The notes beneath the pieces were generated by a model. It saw only the letters and a list, made by a program, of their open reading frames with translations, made no database searches and had not been told where the DNA came from. 64,000 nucleotides of DNA from Petrolisthes cinctipes (lineage: Eukaryota; Arthropoda; Malacostraca; Decapoda; Porcellanidae), in the NCBI GenBank assembly GCA_033782935.1, contig JAWQEG010000723.1, forward strand, positions 1,426,001 to 1,490,000, given 5' to 3'. How positions within the stretch are numbered: position 1 is the first letter of the stretch; every line of letters begins with the position of its first letter. A program made the translations under genes and the position numbers. Of this stretch, positions 1 to 10,580 are shown piece by piece.

Positions 1-530
1 GGCCTATATAGGGGTACTTAAACACACACACATACAAGGATACTTACAGACACACATATACAAGGGTACTTAAACACACACACACATACTGGGGTACTTA
101 CACACACACACACATATACTGGGGTACACACACACACACACACATACTGGGTACTTAAACACACACACACACACACACACACATACTGGGGTGCTTACAC
201 ACACACACGCACACACACACACACACACATACTGGGGTGCTTACACACACACACATACTGGGGTACTTACACACACACACATACTGGGGTGCTTACAAAC
301 ACACACACACACACTTACATGAGTACTTAAACACACACATATACTGGGTTACTTACACACACACATACAGGGTTACTTACACACACACATACTGGGATTC
401 TTACACACACACATACAGGGTTAATTACACCGACACATACTGGGATTCTTACACACACACATACTGGGTTACTTACACACACACATACTGGGGTACTTAC
501 ACACACACACACACACACGCTATGGTACTT
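1..530. repeat. CA-rich minisatellite/compound microsatellite
   Basis: Runs of (CA)n alternate with a short spacer of the form TACTGGGGTACTTA, giving units of roughly 25-45 bp repeated across the whole stretch. The spacer varies (GGGTTACTTA, GGGATTCTTA, GGGGTGCTTA), so the array is interrupted and old. Open frames across it on either strand only restate the repeat and are not genes. Confidence 0.95.
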
Positions 531-1444
531 TTGTCTTACATACAATGCCTAACTATTATAACAGAAGTTACTCGCTCTCATGTATGGCGGTATTACCCTC
601 GGTGACGTTGGTAGTACTATACGTTTAGGGTTTGGGCGCCCCTTCGACTCCATCCATTCCCCTGACATTTCTCAGATGTCATTAGTTTTCGATTTGCTTT
701 CTTCTTGCTTCCTCTATCATCTCTCTATCACCTTCTCCCTCCCTCGTCTACCGTCCGTATCTACAAGGCCTTCTAGACATAGGATGGTCTTCTTCCAACT
801 TCAATCTCTCTCTCTCTCTCTCTCTGTTTGTATGACTTTTTAAAAATGAGATAAATAGAAGATAAACTCGCTTATCAATACCTTATCTCAAGAGCAAGTC
901 CTGATTACAGCGTGTGTGTGTGTGTGTGTGTGTACCGAATACCCGTCGTCAATAGTTTGATGAAATATACAGTTCTCATGCTTAAAAACTTTTCAGATTT
1001 TCTAAAGCATTTTCCAGGCTTCAAATCAAAGGTACACCTAGAAACTTGTATTTATATGAATACTGTCATGCAAATGTGCATGCTTATATGCCTATGGCTT
1101 CTAGTAACCGTTTTACTGCATTTATTAATCTGAAACATATCTAAGATTACTATTAATATAATTACTAAATAATAACATTATGAAAGGCATAAGTATAGTG
1201 TATAATTAACTATCAAGGGAATATATTAGAATTTATAAAACCTTCTCACTATCATCTGCGGTAGTCCAACTTCCATATTGAACTAACTTGTGAACTCTCA
1301 CAACTTTCGAGTTAATGACAACGGGAATTGTTATGGTTGAAGTTATACCTCCCTCTCTCTTTATCAAATATACACACACACACACACACACAAACACACA
1401 TTATACTGTACCTTCTTTATCACATACACTACCTAATTGATATG

Positions 1445-1498
<54 letters not shown>

Positions 1499-1755
1499 GT
1501 GGCAGATGTTATCCTCTCTCTCACTCTCTCTCTCTTTCTCTCTCTTTTAATCTACCTAATTATTAAGGCAGAAATTATTCCTCTCCCTCTCTTCTCTCTA
1601 ACTGTATTATAGGACAATACACCTTCCTAGATAATGTATATATTTTTGTGGTGTGTTATAGTGGGGTTTGACTAATTTGGTGGTTATTTTTTTCGGAAAT
1701 GCTTTGTTTTGAAAGTAGCCTCAATCCACATATTGAACAAACTTGGGAATGTGTT
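531..1755. other. Non-coding stretch with TC and CA microsatellites
   Basis: No supportable gene. It holds (TC)n at 808-826, (TG)n near 911-931, (CA)n near 1371-1392 and a long (TC)n at 1449-1494 followed by interrupted TC runs to 1600. The open frames across it are low-complexity serine/leucine translations of these repeats. Confidence 0.8.
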
Positions 1756-2010
1756 GGGAATCGGGAGTTTTGTGTGGTGGAAAACACGCAAATTTAGCAT
1801 ATGTGCACGTGAGTCAGTACTAAGAGTAATGAATAAATATTGAAAATTTGGAAATCCGAGTTAGGCTTTGCCAGATCTGGCTCGGCTTTTCCAATTTTCA
1901 TGACTCATGAAAGTGGAAAAAAATATTTAACTTCAGCTAAAATTTTGCAAAACCTGACTTGAGTTTTCCAATATTATTATGCCAGAAAATTTGGTTATAT
2001 ATAAACCAGA
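1755..2010 (+). repeat. Degenerate copy of the 75-bp hairpin satellite family
   Basis: A segment with GGGAATCGGGAGTTTTG, then GGAAAACACG, then a diverged unit with AATCCGAG and TGGCTCGGCTTTTCC matches the order of motifs at 44060-44560 and, inverted, at 58340-58650. It is a single, decayed copy. Confidence 0.55.
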
Positions 2011-2999
2011 GTAAAAAAATGTTTCAGCTGCTGAGATTATAGTACAGCTGAGATTATAGTGGTTGAAAAATAAGACGAAAACACAATTACATGAAATACA
2101 AAGCACCTTACCTTAAATATCTAAAATACCTTAAAATTATTATAACTAACCTTATTAATGAGGTTGTCACTGGAATGTTGTGAATATGCAAGGGTAAGGG
2201 ACACTAATGGTACTGTTGGTACCTGTATCGTTTTCTGCTAATTTTTGTACCTACTGCAATGCAATACCACATATGTTTGTTTTCACGAGAAGTAAAAGGT
2301 AGATTACAATTACTGTAATTTACACTTGTCGGTAGTACACCTTTTTTTTTTTTTAATATACCACTGCTTTTTTGTTCTTGTTAAATTGGTGGTCTATATT
2401 ATCAAAATACTTAAAACTGAAGCCATCACTAAGACGGAGAATTTCAACACAACTGCAGGGCTTGGCGTCTGTACTTGTTGTGATTTCAGTAATTATTTGT
2501 CAGAATGAATAATGCTTCTTAAATTTCATTTGTCACAAAATAATGATGTATAGAGTAACCCCACAGATCTTATGCCAATGAAATAATACTGACTTAGTGA
2601 TAAGATATTTCTCTTGAACCTTATTGGCTGAAAACTGTAACAGGGAGTGGTTCTATGCCTGTGGGTACCGCTCCAACCATTGAGCTAACATTATGTCCTG
2701 CCTCTCTCTCTCTCTCTTAGTTGTGTAGAGGAAAGAAAATAAAAGATAATATCTACGATGCATCCTGTAGAGAATAGTTTTACACACGAAAAATAAGTCC
2801 TACTAAATCGCACTTAATCAGTCATGCAGAGGGCACTGAGTACAATGACACTCATACTCACTCACTCACTTATGTGGAAAGGGAAAGATGATTGTGTTAT
2901 CACTCTGTGATAAAAGAGCATTTCATTGTCGTCCTTATGTCATTCAATCGTGTTTTTGTGTTTAAATTTGACGTGTTTTCACTCTCTGGATAATAATTT
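2011..2999. other. Unannotated AT-rich stretch
   Basis: No gene is supportable. There is a short (TC)n at 2701-2718 and ACTC repeats near 2855. The longest open frame (about 60 codons at 2326-2508) shows no domain and no splice context. Confidence 0.6.
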
Positions 3000-3370
3000 A
3001 TATTTTATATGTTAGAAATAGCCAGACCTGACTTGATGTGACAAAACTTAACTTAATCAGGACTGGGCCAGACTACCGGTACTTAACCAGGGAAGACTAC
3101 CAGGATCTGACCGGGGCACACTATATAGGACTTTACTGGGGCAGTCTATCGGGACCTAACCAGACACACTAAGTTGATCTACCTAGGCCACACTAATAAC
3201 ATCTAACTGGGGAGGACTACCGGATCCTAACTGGTGCTAACTACAAGTACAGGCTAGGGACAGATTAACATGAGCTACCCAGGGCACTATAATAACATCT
3301 AACTGGGGAAGACTACTGGAACCTAACCGGTGCTAACTACTGGTAAACAGGTGGTGCACAGTATTAGGCT
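3000..3370. repeat. Diverged CCGG-rich dispersed repeat
   Basis: Repeated short phrases of the type GGCAGACTACCGGGACCTAA occur here in degenerate form (for example CCAGACTACCGGTACTTAAC and GACTACCAGGATCTGACCGG). They match the core of the MITE family clustered at 40200-43870 and the 24-bp array at 44560-45060. Confidence 0.6.
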
Positions 3371-3655
3371 ACTTACTCTCTCATTTAGTCACATATAAGA
3401 AATGAACTTGTGGGTACAGATAAAGTAAAAAAGGACCCACTGTAGGCAATAATTATATTATCGTTGATCAAACATAGTGAAAAGAAAAGGAAATATACGA
3501 AAACAATTCTATAAAAACGTTCATGACATTAAGTTTACACTTCCTTCACACACTCACAACAATAACATTCATATGCACATGCTCAGTGACTCTTGGAGAG
3601 AGTAACAAAGTGATTGTTTACTTATCACGGTGTTATAGATCAAAAGACAGTGAAT

Positions 3656-3800
<145 letters not shown>

Positions 3801-4112
3801 CATAAGTGAATGTAAATTACCATATGACCAATTTAGCAATTCTCATTACTTTTCGAGTTATAACACTTTAAAGGTCTGCCAGGAATGTGTTTAAATCTAG
3901 GGATTGTACCATAATATTAGAGAGATATGTGAAATTACTTAACGACCATAAAGTCATATGATAGGCAGCAAAGTTGAGAGGTTAATTAGGAATGTGCCAA
4001 AAGCTGTAGATTGAACAGTCACAGTAAATAGTCCTGGAACAAATTGTAAGGGAAACCCTGATCAAGGACTATTTGCCACGACTAAACAGCATATGATAGC
4101 ATATATTCTTTC

Positions 4113-4491
4113 TTTAAGACAAGAGAGATTAAAATATACAGCATATCGGGGTTTACTAGTTTGTTTTGGTTCCTTCAAATACAAGTTTTGTAGGAAAACC
4201 TACAAAACTTCGCCATCTTGCTCCACCAACTCACAGAACAACAGCGCTAACTTGTGAGAAGTATTGAAGGAACCAATAAAAAACTAAACACTCCTGAACA
4301 TGCTGTATCTTTTAAGGGAGGAATCTATTGTCGGTAAAGTGATGGGATAGTGATTCCTTCAAATTATACCACGAAACAGATCCCCTATTGATAACTTTGG
4401 AGGCGTCTGTTTCCTGGCACAGTTTGGAGAAATCAGTAGCCCTCCAATTTACCAACAAGAGATTTCTCCCTTAATCTCTCTTGTCTTAAAA
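4113..4491. mobile_element. MITE-like element with 20-bp inverted ends
   Basis: TTTAAGACAAGAGAGATTAA at 4113-4132 is matched inverted near 4472-4491. The interior shows further self-complementarity around TGTAGGAAAACCTACA near 4191, and it carries the phrase TTTGGAGAAATC...CTCCAATTTACCAACA that recurs at 29560, 30790 and 59040. No coding capacity. Family not recognised. Confidence 0.55.
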
Positions 4492-4799
4492 TAAATATTA
4501 TCTGTCTTCACTGATATGTAACTCCATTACGATAAGATTTGAATCTCTCCTATCATTGACAAAGCCCTTTGGCGTTAGAGTTCATTCAGAGTTGTCCGTT
4601 TTCTCTGCACTTTCCCTTCCTGTATGTTCCCATAAAATTTCAATATATATATATTTTTTTAATTCTTCTTCAAACTGATATTGTTATTTATAGATAATTT
4701 TTGTAATTCACACAGTGCACTTTCTGCACTGGAGCCTTTAGTTCTCTTCATTCTCTTGGTTTATCCATGTTAGAGTTGTTGTTTTTAATCAAGCCTAGT

Positions 4800-5350
4800 T
4801 GGTGTCAGTTTGGGCTTTTGTTGTGTCCCTGCCCATGTTGGGGTGTCACGGAATGAGCGAGCGGATAGACTGGCCAAGGTAAAGGTATCTAATTGTACCC
4901 TTCCTGGACAGGATCTCCCTGCTTCTGACTTGCTCCTCTTCATCAATCTTTATGCCTGAAGGTGTTGCCAGGAATGATGGGATGCTTTGAGGTCGAGTAC
5001 AATGTGTACCGTAAGTCCGAATTTGATCCCGTTTTCCTATTCCAGGCTGAGTCGTAGGTGGGAGACGGCTTTATGCTGACTGCGTATTGGCCACACCAAG
5101 TTCTCCCATGGATTTTTGATGGATGGGTCTACCCCACCTTTATGTAAATTCTTGTTTGGTCACACTGACTCTCCAGCATGTGATGGTTGAGTGTCCCAGG
5201 CTAAGGGACCTTTGCTGCCGGTTCCTCTCTGAGTACCGGGACGTGGATGGTTTATATCAGATGGCAGCAATAATCAGGGAGGAGCCGTGTTTGGGGTTTG
5301 GGGGAACTCTGGCATTTTTAAAGGCGTCAGGCTATCTCAGTAAAATATGA
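4800..5350 (+). pseudogene. LINE (non-LTR retrotransposon) 3' fragment: RNase H end and C-terminus
   Basis: At 4822-4878 one frame reads CVPAHVGVSRNERADRLAK, the C-terminal RNase H signature with its catalytic Asp in the A-D-R-L-A-K context that jockey-type arthropod LINEs carry. After frameshifts, 5123-5350 continues with LTLQHVMVECPRLRDL and FLSEYRDVDG, the usual tail of these proteins, and stops at 5348-5350. Only the last part of ORF2 remains and at least one frameshift separates the two pieces, so this is a dead 5'-truncated copy. The exact clade is not determined. Confidence 0.75.
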
Positions 5351-5869
5351 ATGTTTATTTAATGATTTATACTTTTGAACATTCTGCTGCTCCCTTTTGG
5401 GGGAGTGAAGCCTGGTATATGTATGTATATTTTTATATATTTTATAAATTATATAAACAAACATATAGTATTTTAAAATCCATGCCATGGCATCATCTAT
5501 CAATTAATTACCAAACACAGCTGGCACATAATCCTATTTAGGCAGCTGTCATCTGATTCAGATTCTACTTAGGATTGTTGTTCCCATACCCAAATGAAGT
5601 CTATGAATTCTTTATCCCTCCACCTTCTCAACACCACATCGCCATATTTCCAACACCATATCACCATGTGACACCATAACCCAACACTATGTAACCAAAT
5701 TGGCATTATACCTCCTCAGACAGATTGCTGAGTCAGCCCCCTAAATGCCCATGTATCTCCATCACTTACAAACTACCGTTACTATTATAAGAATACTTAG
5801 CTAGGATGAGAAAATATATAAAACAAATGGCATAGATAAACCACAATTGCAAGTCTTGAAGTATATAGC
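5351..5869. other. Unannotated stretch
   Basis: AT-rich sequence with no supportable gene. CACCATATC/CACCATGTG-like repeats occur near 5630-5690. Confidence 0.6.
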
Positions 5870-6175
5870 ATCATGGTGGTCATGCCGATATAGGTAGATG
5901 GTTGGGTTGCACAGTCCCCATGTTTACAAGTGTACCTATACACAACATGTGATTTTTTAAGCATATCGTTGGTCTTTCTGTGGTTGTTTTTAGGAGTAGG
6001 CTTGAGTTCTTCTTGTTCTGGTAGTATATGATGAAGTCGATCTTGGTGTTGGGGGCAGCAGGTTTGATATTCCTTTTAATTATTTGATTCATTATATTCT
6101 CATCTTGCTTGTAGGCAGTGGAAAAGGACTTGTAGTAGATTTTAATAGTGCTTTCCTGTGGTTGTTCTTGTGTAT
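5870..6175 (-). pseudogene. Penelope-like element fragment: linker and start of GIY-YIG endonuclease
   Basis: Read on the minus strand, the frame gives KIDFIIYYQNKKNSSLL, then after one frameshift VVYRYTCKHGDC followed by TYIGMTT near 5880-5950. This is the region of Penelope-like retroelement proteins that runs into the GIY-YIG endonuclease, with the Cys-X-His-X-X-Cys cluster and the YIG half of the motif. The rest of the endonuclease does not continue leftwards. It is found on the opposite strand just to the right (6200-6480), so the two halves are now head to head. Reverse transcriptase is absent. Confidence 0.65.
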
Positions 6176-6199
6176 TCATAGAGCTACTATCAGAGTCAT

Positions 6200-6480
6200 C
6201 AGGAGCACTCAGAACACACCATAGAGATGTCCACCATTCGACCTTAAAGAGACAATACCTAGAGGAGAACACTGAAATTCTTACCACCCACCAAGATCAC
6301 AGGAGATTACCTATCCTGGAAGCCCTCTACATAAAAGAACTATCACCCACCCTTAACATCCAAGCATCTGACCTACAAGCACTGCCCAGCATGAGGAGAA
6401 CCTCTCCCCTTGTCAGCGAGACACCTACTGATGATGTCACCCATCTCTCAGCCAATGGGAGTGGAGCTAGTATATAGATC
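6200..6480 (+). pseudogene. Penelope-like element fragment: GIY-YIG C-terminus
   Basis: The plus-strand frame reads HHSTLKRQYLEENTEILTTH and then LPILEALYIKELSPTLNIQ, ending near 6478. The E-A-L-x-I-K...P-x-L-N-x-Q string is the usual end of the Penelope-like GIY-YIG endonuclease domain, including its conserved Glu. It complements the minus-strand half at 5870-6175, which suggests one element inverted in its middle or two truncated copies joined. Downstream at 6580-6720 lie CTGAAGAAACACC and AATAATAAAG, possible remains of the 3' end. Confidence 0.65.
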
Positions 6481-6713
6481 TGATATTCCCAGTCCCAGCC
6501 AATCAGCATCCAGACTTTGCCCACTACCCAGGTATATAAGCTCCTAGATAACACATCATCCTCACTCACTTCACAGCCACTGAAGAAACACCAATGTATA
6601 TTCTACCTACAACATGGCATATGGTGATACCCTTAGACTACTGCCTATGGAAGGCAAAACCATCTTACGGAAAAGACAAGAAGCTGTACAATAATAAAGT
6701 TGCCATAAATTTT

Positions 6714-6716
<3 letters not shown>

Positions 6717-6746
<30 letters not shown>
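6717..6746. repeat. (TA)n microsatellite abutting a SINE
   Basis: A (TA)n tract of about 30 bp ends where the SINE at 6747 begins. Confidence 0.9.
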
Positions 6747-6748
<2 letters not shown>

Positions 6749-7015
6749 GCCAATGGGTGTAATGGTTAGCACACTCGCCTTGCAAGCATCTCAGAGATCC
6801 CGGGTTCGATTTCCGAGTCAGTGAAATTGTTGGACAATTTTCCCAGCCCCTCATGTCCCTGTTCACCTAGCAGTATGTAGGTACCCAGCTGTAAGAGCAA
6901 GAATAGCAATCTTGTAGGCTGGGGGAAGATGTGTTGATGTAACAAGACTGACTGCCTTAATTAATAGCCAACACCATGAGTCGATAGGCATAAAGCCCTA
7001 AATCTTCTTTTCTTT
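6747..7015 (+). mobile_element. tRNA-derived SINE, family 1, copy a
   Basis: The head is tRNA-like, with an A box in GTAATGGTTAGCACACTCG and a B box in GGTTCGATTTC. It is followed by a body with CCCTGTTCACCTAGCAG, GCTGTAAGAGCAAG and GCTGGGGGAAGATGTGTTG. The same body occurs inverted at 52970-53210 and 54297-54530. The repeat body and the presence of further copies argue against a functional tRNA gene. Confidence 0.85.
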
Positions 7016-7202
7016 TTCCTCTCCAACGAGAATTTTTGGGTGTAAGGTTACCCTCCATACTCACAGGACTGGGACTACAAACAATATTATAGTAAGATCA
7101 AAGGTTTTTTTATCTCCTTGCTTAGCCAGTATATAAATATAATCAGGTTACTCAGGCCAGTTATTACACAGAAGAAAACAAGTTATTAATTACAATTATA
7201 CC

Positions 7203-7794
7203 ACATCCAATGTGTTTACCTACATTGTTTACATCCCTATTCTGTTGTTTACCTACATTGTTTACATCCCAAATCCTTTATTTACCTACCTTGTTTACAT
7301 CCCTAGTCTTTTGTTTTCCTACATTGTTTACATTCCTAGTCCTTTGTTTACCTACATTGTTTACATCCCAAGTCCTTTATTTACCTACCTTGTTTACATT
7401 GTTTATATCCCTAGTCTTTTCTTTACCTACATTGTTTACATTCCTAGTCCTTTGTGTACCTAACTTGTTTACATTGTTTACATCCCTAGTCCTTTGTTTA
7501 TCTACATTGTTTACATCCCTAGTCCTTTGTTTACCTACCTTGTTTATATCCTAGTCCTTTGTTTACCTACATTGTTTACATCCCTAGTACTTTGTTTACA
7601 TCCCTAGTCTTTTGTTTACCTACCTTGTTTACATTGTTTACATCCTAGTCCTTTGTTTACCTACATTCTTTACATCCCTAGTACTTTGTTTACCTACAAT
7701 GTTTACATCCCTAGTCCTTTGATTATCTACATTGTTTACATCCCTAGTCTTTTGTTTGCCTACATTGTTTACATCCCTGGTAGTTTGTTTACAG
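7203..7794. repeat. 33-bp minisatellite (about 17 units)
   Basis: Units of the form TTTACCTACATTGTTTACAT plus CCCTAGTCCTTTG repeat with a 33-bp period, with extra partial units such as TTTACATTGTTTACATCC. Because 33 is a multiple of three, both forward frames stay open and give 11-residue peptide repeats, which are not evidence of a gene. The array stops at the splice acceptor of the exon at 7795. Confidence 0.93.
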
Positions 7795-8006
7795 TTTCCT
7801 TCGGCTTCGGTCTCCCCTTCGGCAACAACAACAACAACAGCAGCAGACCCACCAACATCAGAAGTCTCGTGTCGTCCATCTTGGGGGGGTGGATTCTTAC
7901 CCCCAAGGTCAAGGTCATGGATGTCAAGGTGTCATCAATATTGGTGGTATTCCAATTCAAGTTATGAGTGGTCAAAATGGAATTGGTATTTCCTTTGGTC
8001 AGGCAG
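7795..8006 (+). CDS. Probable internal exon of an unidentified Gln/Gly-rich protein
   Basis: A 212-bp segment is bounded by an acceptor (TTTGTTTACAG) and a strong donor (GGCAG|GTAAGG). Its open frame begins after one base and reads a glutamine tract (seven Gln), then a His/Gln stretch, then GQGHGCQGVINIGG and MSGQNGIGISFGQAG. It ends with one base of a split codon. The Gly-rich, low-stop composition and good splice sites support a real exon, and the 33-bp minisatellite would then be the tail of the preceding intron. I do not recognise the protein, and no partner exon was found nearby. Confidence 0.45.
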
Positions 8007-8027
8007 GTAAGGTTATATCATCGTCAT

Positions 8028-8260
8028 TATTATTATTATTAGTAGTAGTAGTAGTATCATTATTAATATAATTACTATTATCACTATCATCATTATCATA
8101 ACAGTCACAACAGCCATGATAAATATTCAAGAACACACACACACACCCTAATTACTTTACACCCTTCCTTCCTTCCTTCCTCAAACACACACACACACAC
8201 ACCTTTCCTTCCTTCCTTCCTCAAACACACACACACACTAATCACTTTACACCCTTCCTT
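8028..8260. repeat. Trinucleotide, CCTT and CA microsatellite cluster
   Basis: ATT/AGT runs at 8028-8066 are followed by a duplicated block of TTCCTTCCTTCCTC plus AAACACACACAC between 8130 and 8250. Confidence 0.9.
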
Positions 8261-8346
8261 CAGACCTTCATTACAGGTTGTTGTCACGGTCCTGCAACCA
8301 GCCCGACAACTATGTGCCAGCTGTTTCCCTTAACACTATACCATCC

Positions 8347-8372
8347 AAGGTCGGCCATCTATGGCCGACCTT
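8347..8372. repeat. Short hairpin
   Basis: AAGGTCGGCC ATCTAT GGCCGACCTT is a perfect 10-bp stem with a 6-nt loop. No flanking poly-T or gene gives it a role. Confidence 0.6.
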
Positions 8373-8787
8373 CGATGAAATGCCCAGAATTTCATTATTT
8401 TTTAAAATAAACATTGTAGGAAAAAATGTTTATAGCTAAAATATAGAGAATAAATCCTAGCATATAATTACTCTCAAATCCCGTGTCTCTAGCAATCGTA
8501 TAACCTATATTTTATGAAATTCTAAAATTCCCCAAACGAATCAAAACAAAAAAGCACGAAAACCAGTTAAATTTCAGTAGACTGGCAATACTGTTTTTTT
8601 TTTTTTTTTTTATTGTCGGTGGAACTTATCGTCTCGCTGTTATTAATTTTCGAAATACATAAACTTGATAACATAAAAACAACATTATCTCCAGCTGAAG
8701 ATCAAATTTTCTTAGTTATTTTTACGTTTATATAATATTTGGTACGATCGCCTGCAGAAAAAAAGACAGCAGGATGGGAGGGTAGGG

Positions 8788-8950
8788 CAGTGTTACCAGG
8801 TGCAGGAAAGTTGTCTGTTTTAGGGAATTTTAAAGCCCACACAGGGAAATTATATAAAGATTGTTCAAGAGTAAACAGGGAAATTTCTACCAGAAGAAAA
8901 TAATTCCAAAAAGAGTAATCCAGGAATAATTGAGGCAAAGTGTTAGGGAA
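8788..8950. repeat. Dispersed repeat (CAGTGTTACCAGG family), copy a
   Basis: CAGTGTTACCAGGTGCAGG, GGGAATTTTAAAGCC and GAGTAAACAGGGAAATTTC match, in reverse complement, the element at 26012-26219. Non-coding. Confidence 0.6.
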
Positions 8951-9268
8951 ATTTCGTCCTTCAGACTTGGTATAACTGTGAGAGGGAGACGATGTTCAGT
9001 ATTGCCATACTCAAGTAATTGCATCTTACAAGTACATATTTTGTTATCAATAATACATAAGATTTTGCCTGTTTGTTTTTCACTCATATTTGTATATGAA
9101 TATATATTTTTGTCCTAGAACTACTAAAACTAAGTAACGACTGATTTATTCAGTATACAATAAAAATAATAGTTCGAATTCCCCACACCACCAAGTTATT
9201 TTTCCACTTATATCACCTTGTCACTCAAAAACAGGAGAAAGAGATAGTGATAACCACTGCAGACATTA

Positions 9269-9301
9269 TAATAATAATAATAATTATTATTATTATTATT
9301 A
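9269..9301. repeat. (AAT/ATT)n microsatellite
   Basis: An AAT run turns into an ATT run. The Gypsy element was inserted a few bases to the right, at TAAT. Confidence 0.9.
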
Positions 9302-9312
9302 TATGTAATAAT

Positions 9313-10488
9313 TGTTACGGACGGAGGGTAGAGATACAGTACAGTACTAGTCACTAGACTAGACTTACTCCAAAGTTAGCTATCAACTGAATAAAGTAGC
9401 ACTGGGTGGCAGGTATCTGACTATAAGTTATAAAGAATAAGTAAAAGTACAAACCCAGCCTAGGTGAAAGAATGCCAACTCAACCCTAAAGAGACCGTCC
9501 ATACATATACCCAAGTTCGGTTATAATGAATAAAAGATGATAGAGAAACTACTCAGATTTTCTATAATATATAATGACAATATGAACTAACAAAGACATA
9601 CAAGTAACACAGAAAGAATTATAAGTGAAATCAGGATTCCCAACTATGACAGAACGTGAGACAGAACACCCAAAATATATATAATACACTTGCAATAATC
9701 ACACAACAACTTACTACCACTGTGCCATCTCTTTAATACACAAGGCTCTAGGCACACACATAAGCATATAATTAGTCTATCAATAATATCAGCACTTCAC
9801 TGGCATATATAGTAAATAATCATCAATACATCACACACATGTAATAATATAATAATAAAATGTCAATACCCAAATATATAATAATAATAGTAATATAGCA
9901 GTAATAGTAATATGAGAGTGACCCCTAAGTTACTTGTGAGAAGAAAGTAGAAATAAACAATTATACTTAACAAAAATACGTCAGCGAGTCTCCTCCCGAA
10001 TCTCACCACACTCAATCACTTACAAAACACAACCGTGCTGTCCCAGTCTCCCAAAATATCTAAAGCAACAAGGCCTAAGCCTCGTTCTTATATACTCTCG
10101 GCTCGACAAAGAAAGCGTGCCGGCTTCAACAGGGCTACAGGAACGTCTCCGAACCTGTTCGTTAACACAGACTTAAACACACTATACTCATACGTTCCCT
10201 CCCAAGAAACTATGGGTAGTCTTAAGTAATGAAAACGGACACTCATCACGCCACTTGCGAGAGAAGGAGAGAGAAAGCGTACGAATCTAGAGAACATAGC
10301 TGGTTATGACATACTCAACCTTTCGACACCCACACTTAAAGAAAATGGAATAATAAGTGAATTAAATTCGCACACAATACAACCGGGTGTGGGGCCTCTG
10401 CTACCACACTCACTGCCTCTCACAGTCAGTGTCAAAAGTAGATAGCTACACTTATAAATCAATGATAATAATTCAGACACACGTAACA
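9313..10488 (-). repeat. 3' LTR of the Gypsy element
   Basis: 1176 bp, identical in length to the other LTR, and by plus-strand position it is the left copy. Differences from the right copy include A/G in the CACACAC(A/G)TAAGC context and T/C near the GCCTC(T/C)CACAG context. Confidence 0.93.
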
Positions 10489-10508
10489 CGCCCCCACCAA
10501 AGAAAGAG
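10489..10508 (-). promoter_or_regulatory. Polypurine tract of the Gypsy element
   Basis: On the minus strand TTTGGTGGGGGCG directly abuts the 3' LTR (TGTTACGTG). That is the expected position and purine richness for plus-strand priming. Confidence 0.6.
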
Positions 10509-10580
10509 TTTTCCTCTGGAAAATTCGTTCTTGGGTTTACAAAAGTTATGTACAACATGCAAAAATCAAAAACAAAACAT

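Noticed and set aside
6747..6830. tRNA gene with A and B boxes
   Set aside because: The tRNA-like head is fused to a repeat body seen in several copies and the acceptor stem does not close, so it is a SINE.
7210..7554. Repetitive leucine/threonine protein
   Set aside because: The open frame exists only because the minisatellite period is 33 bp. Both other forward frames are partly open too.
10035..10229. 64-codon frame in each LTR of the Gypsy element
   Set aside because: Identical in both LTRs (also 14693-14887) and without domain. It lies in the LTR, not a gene.
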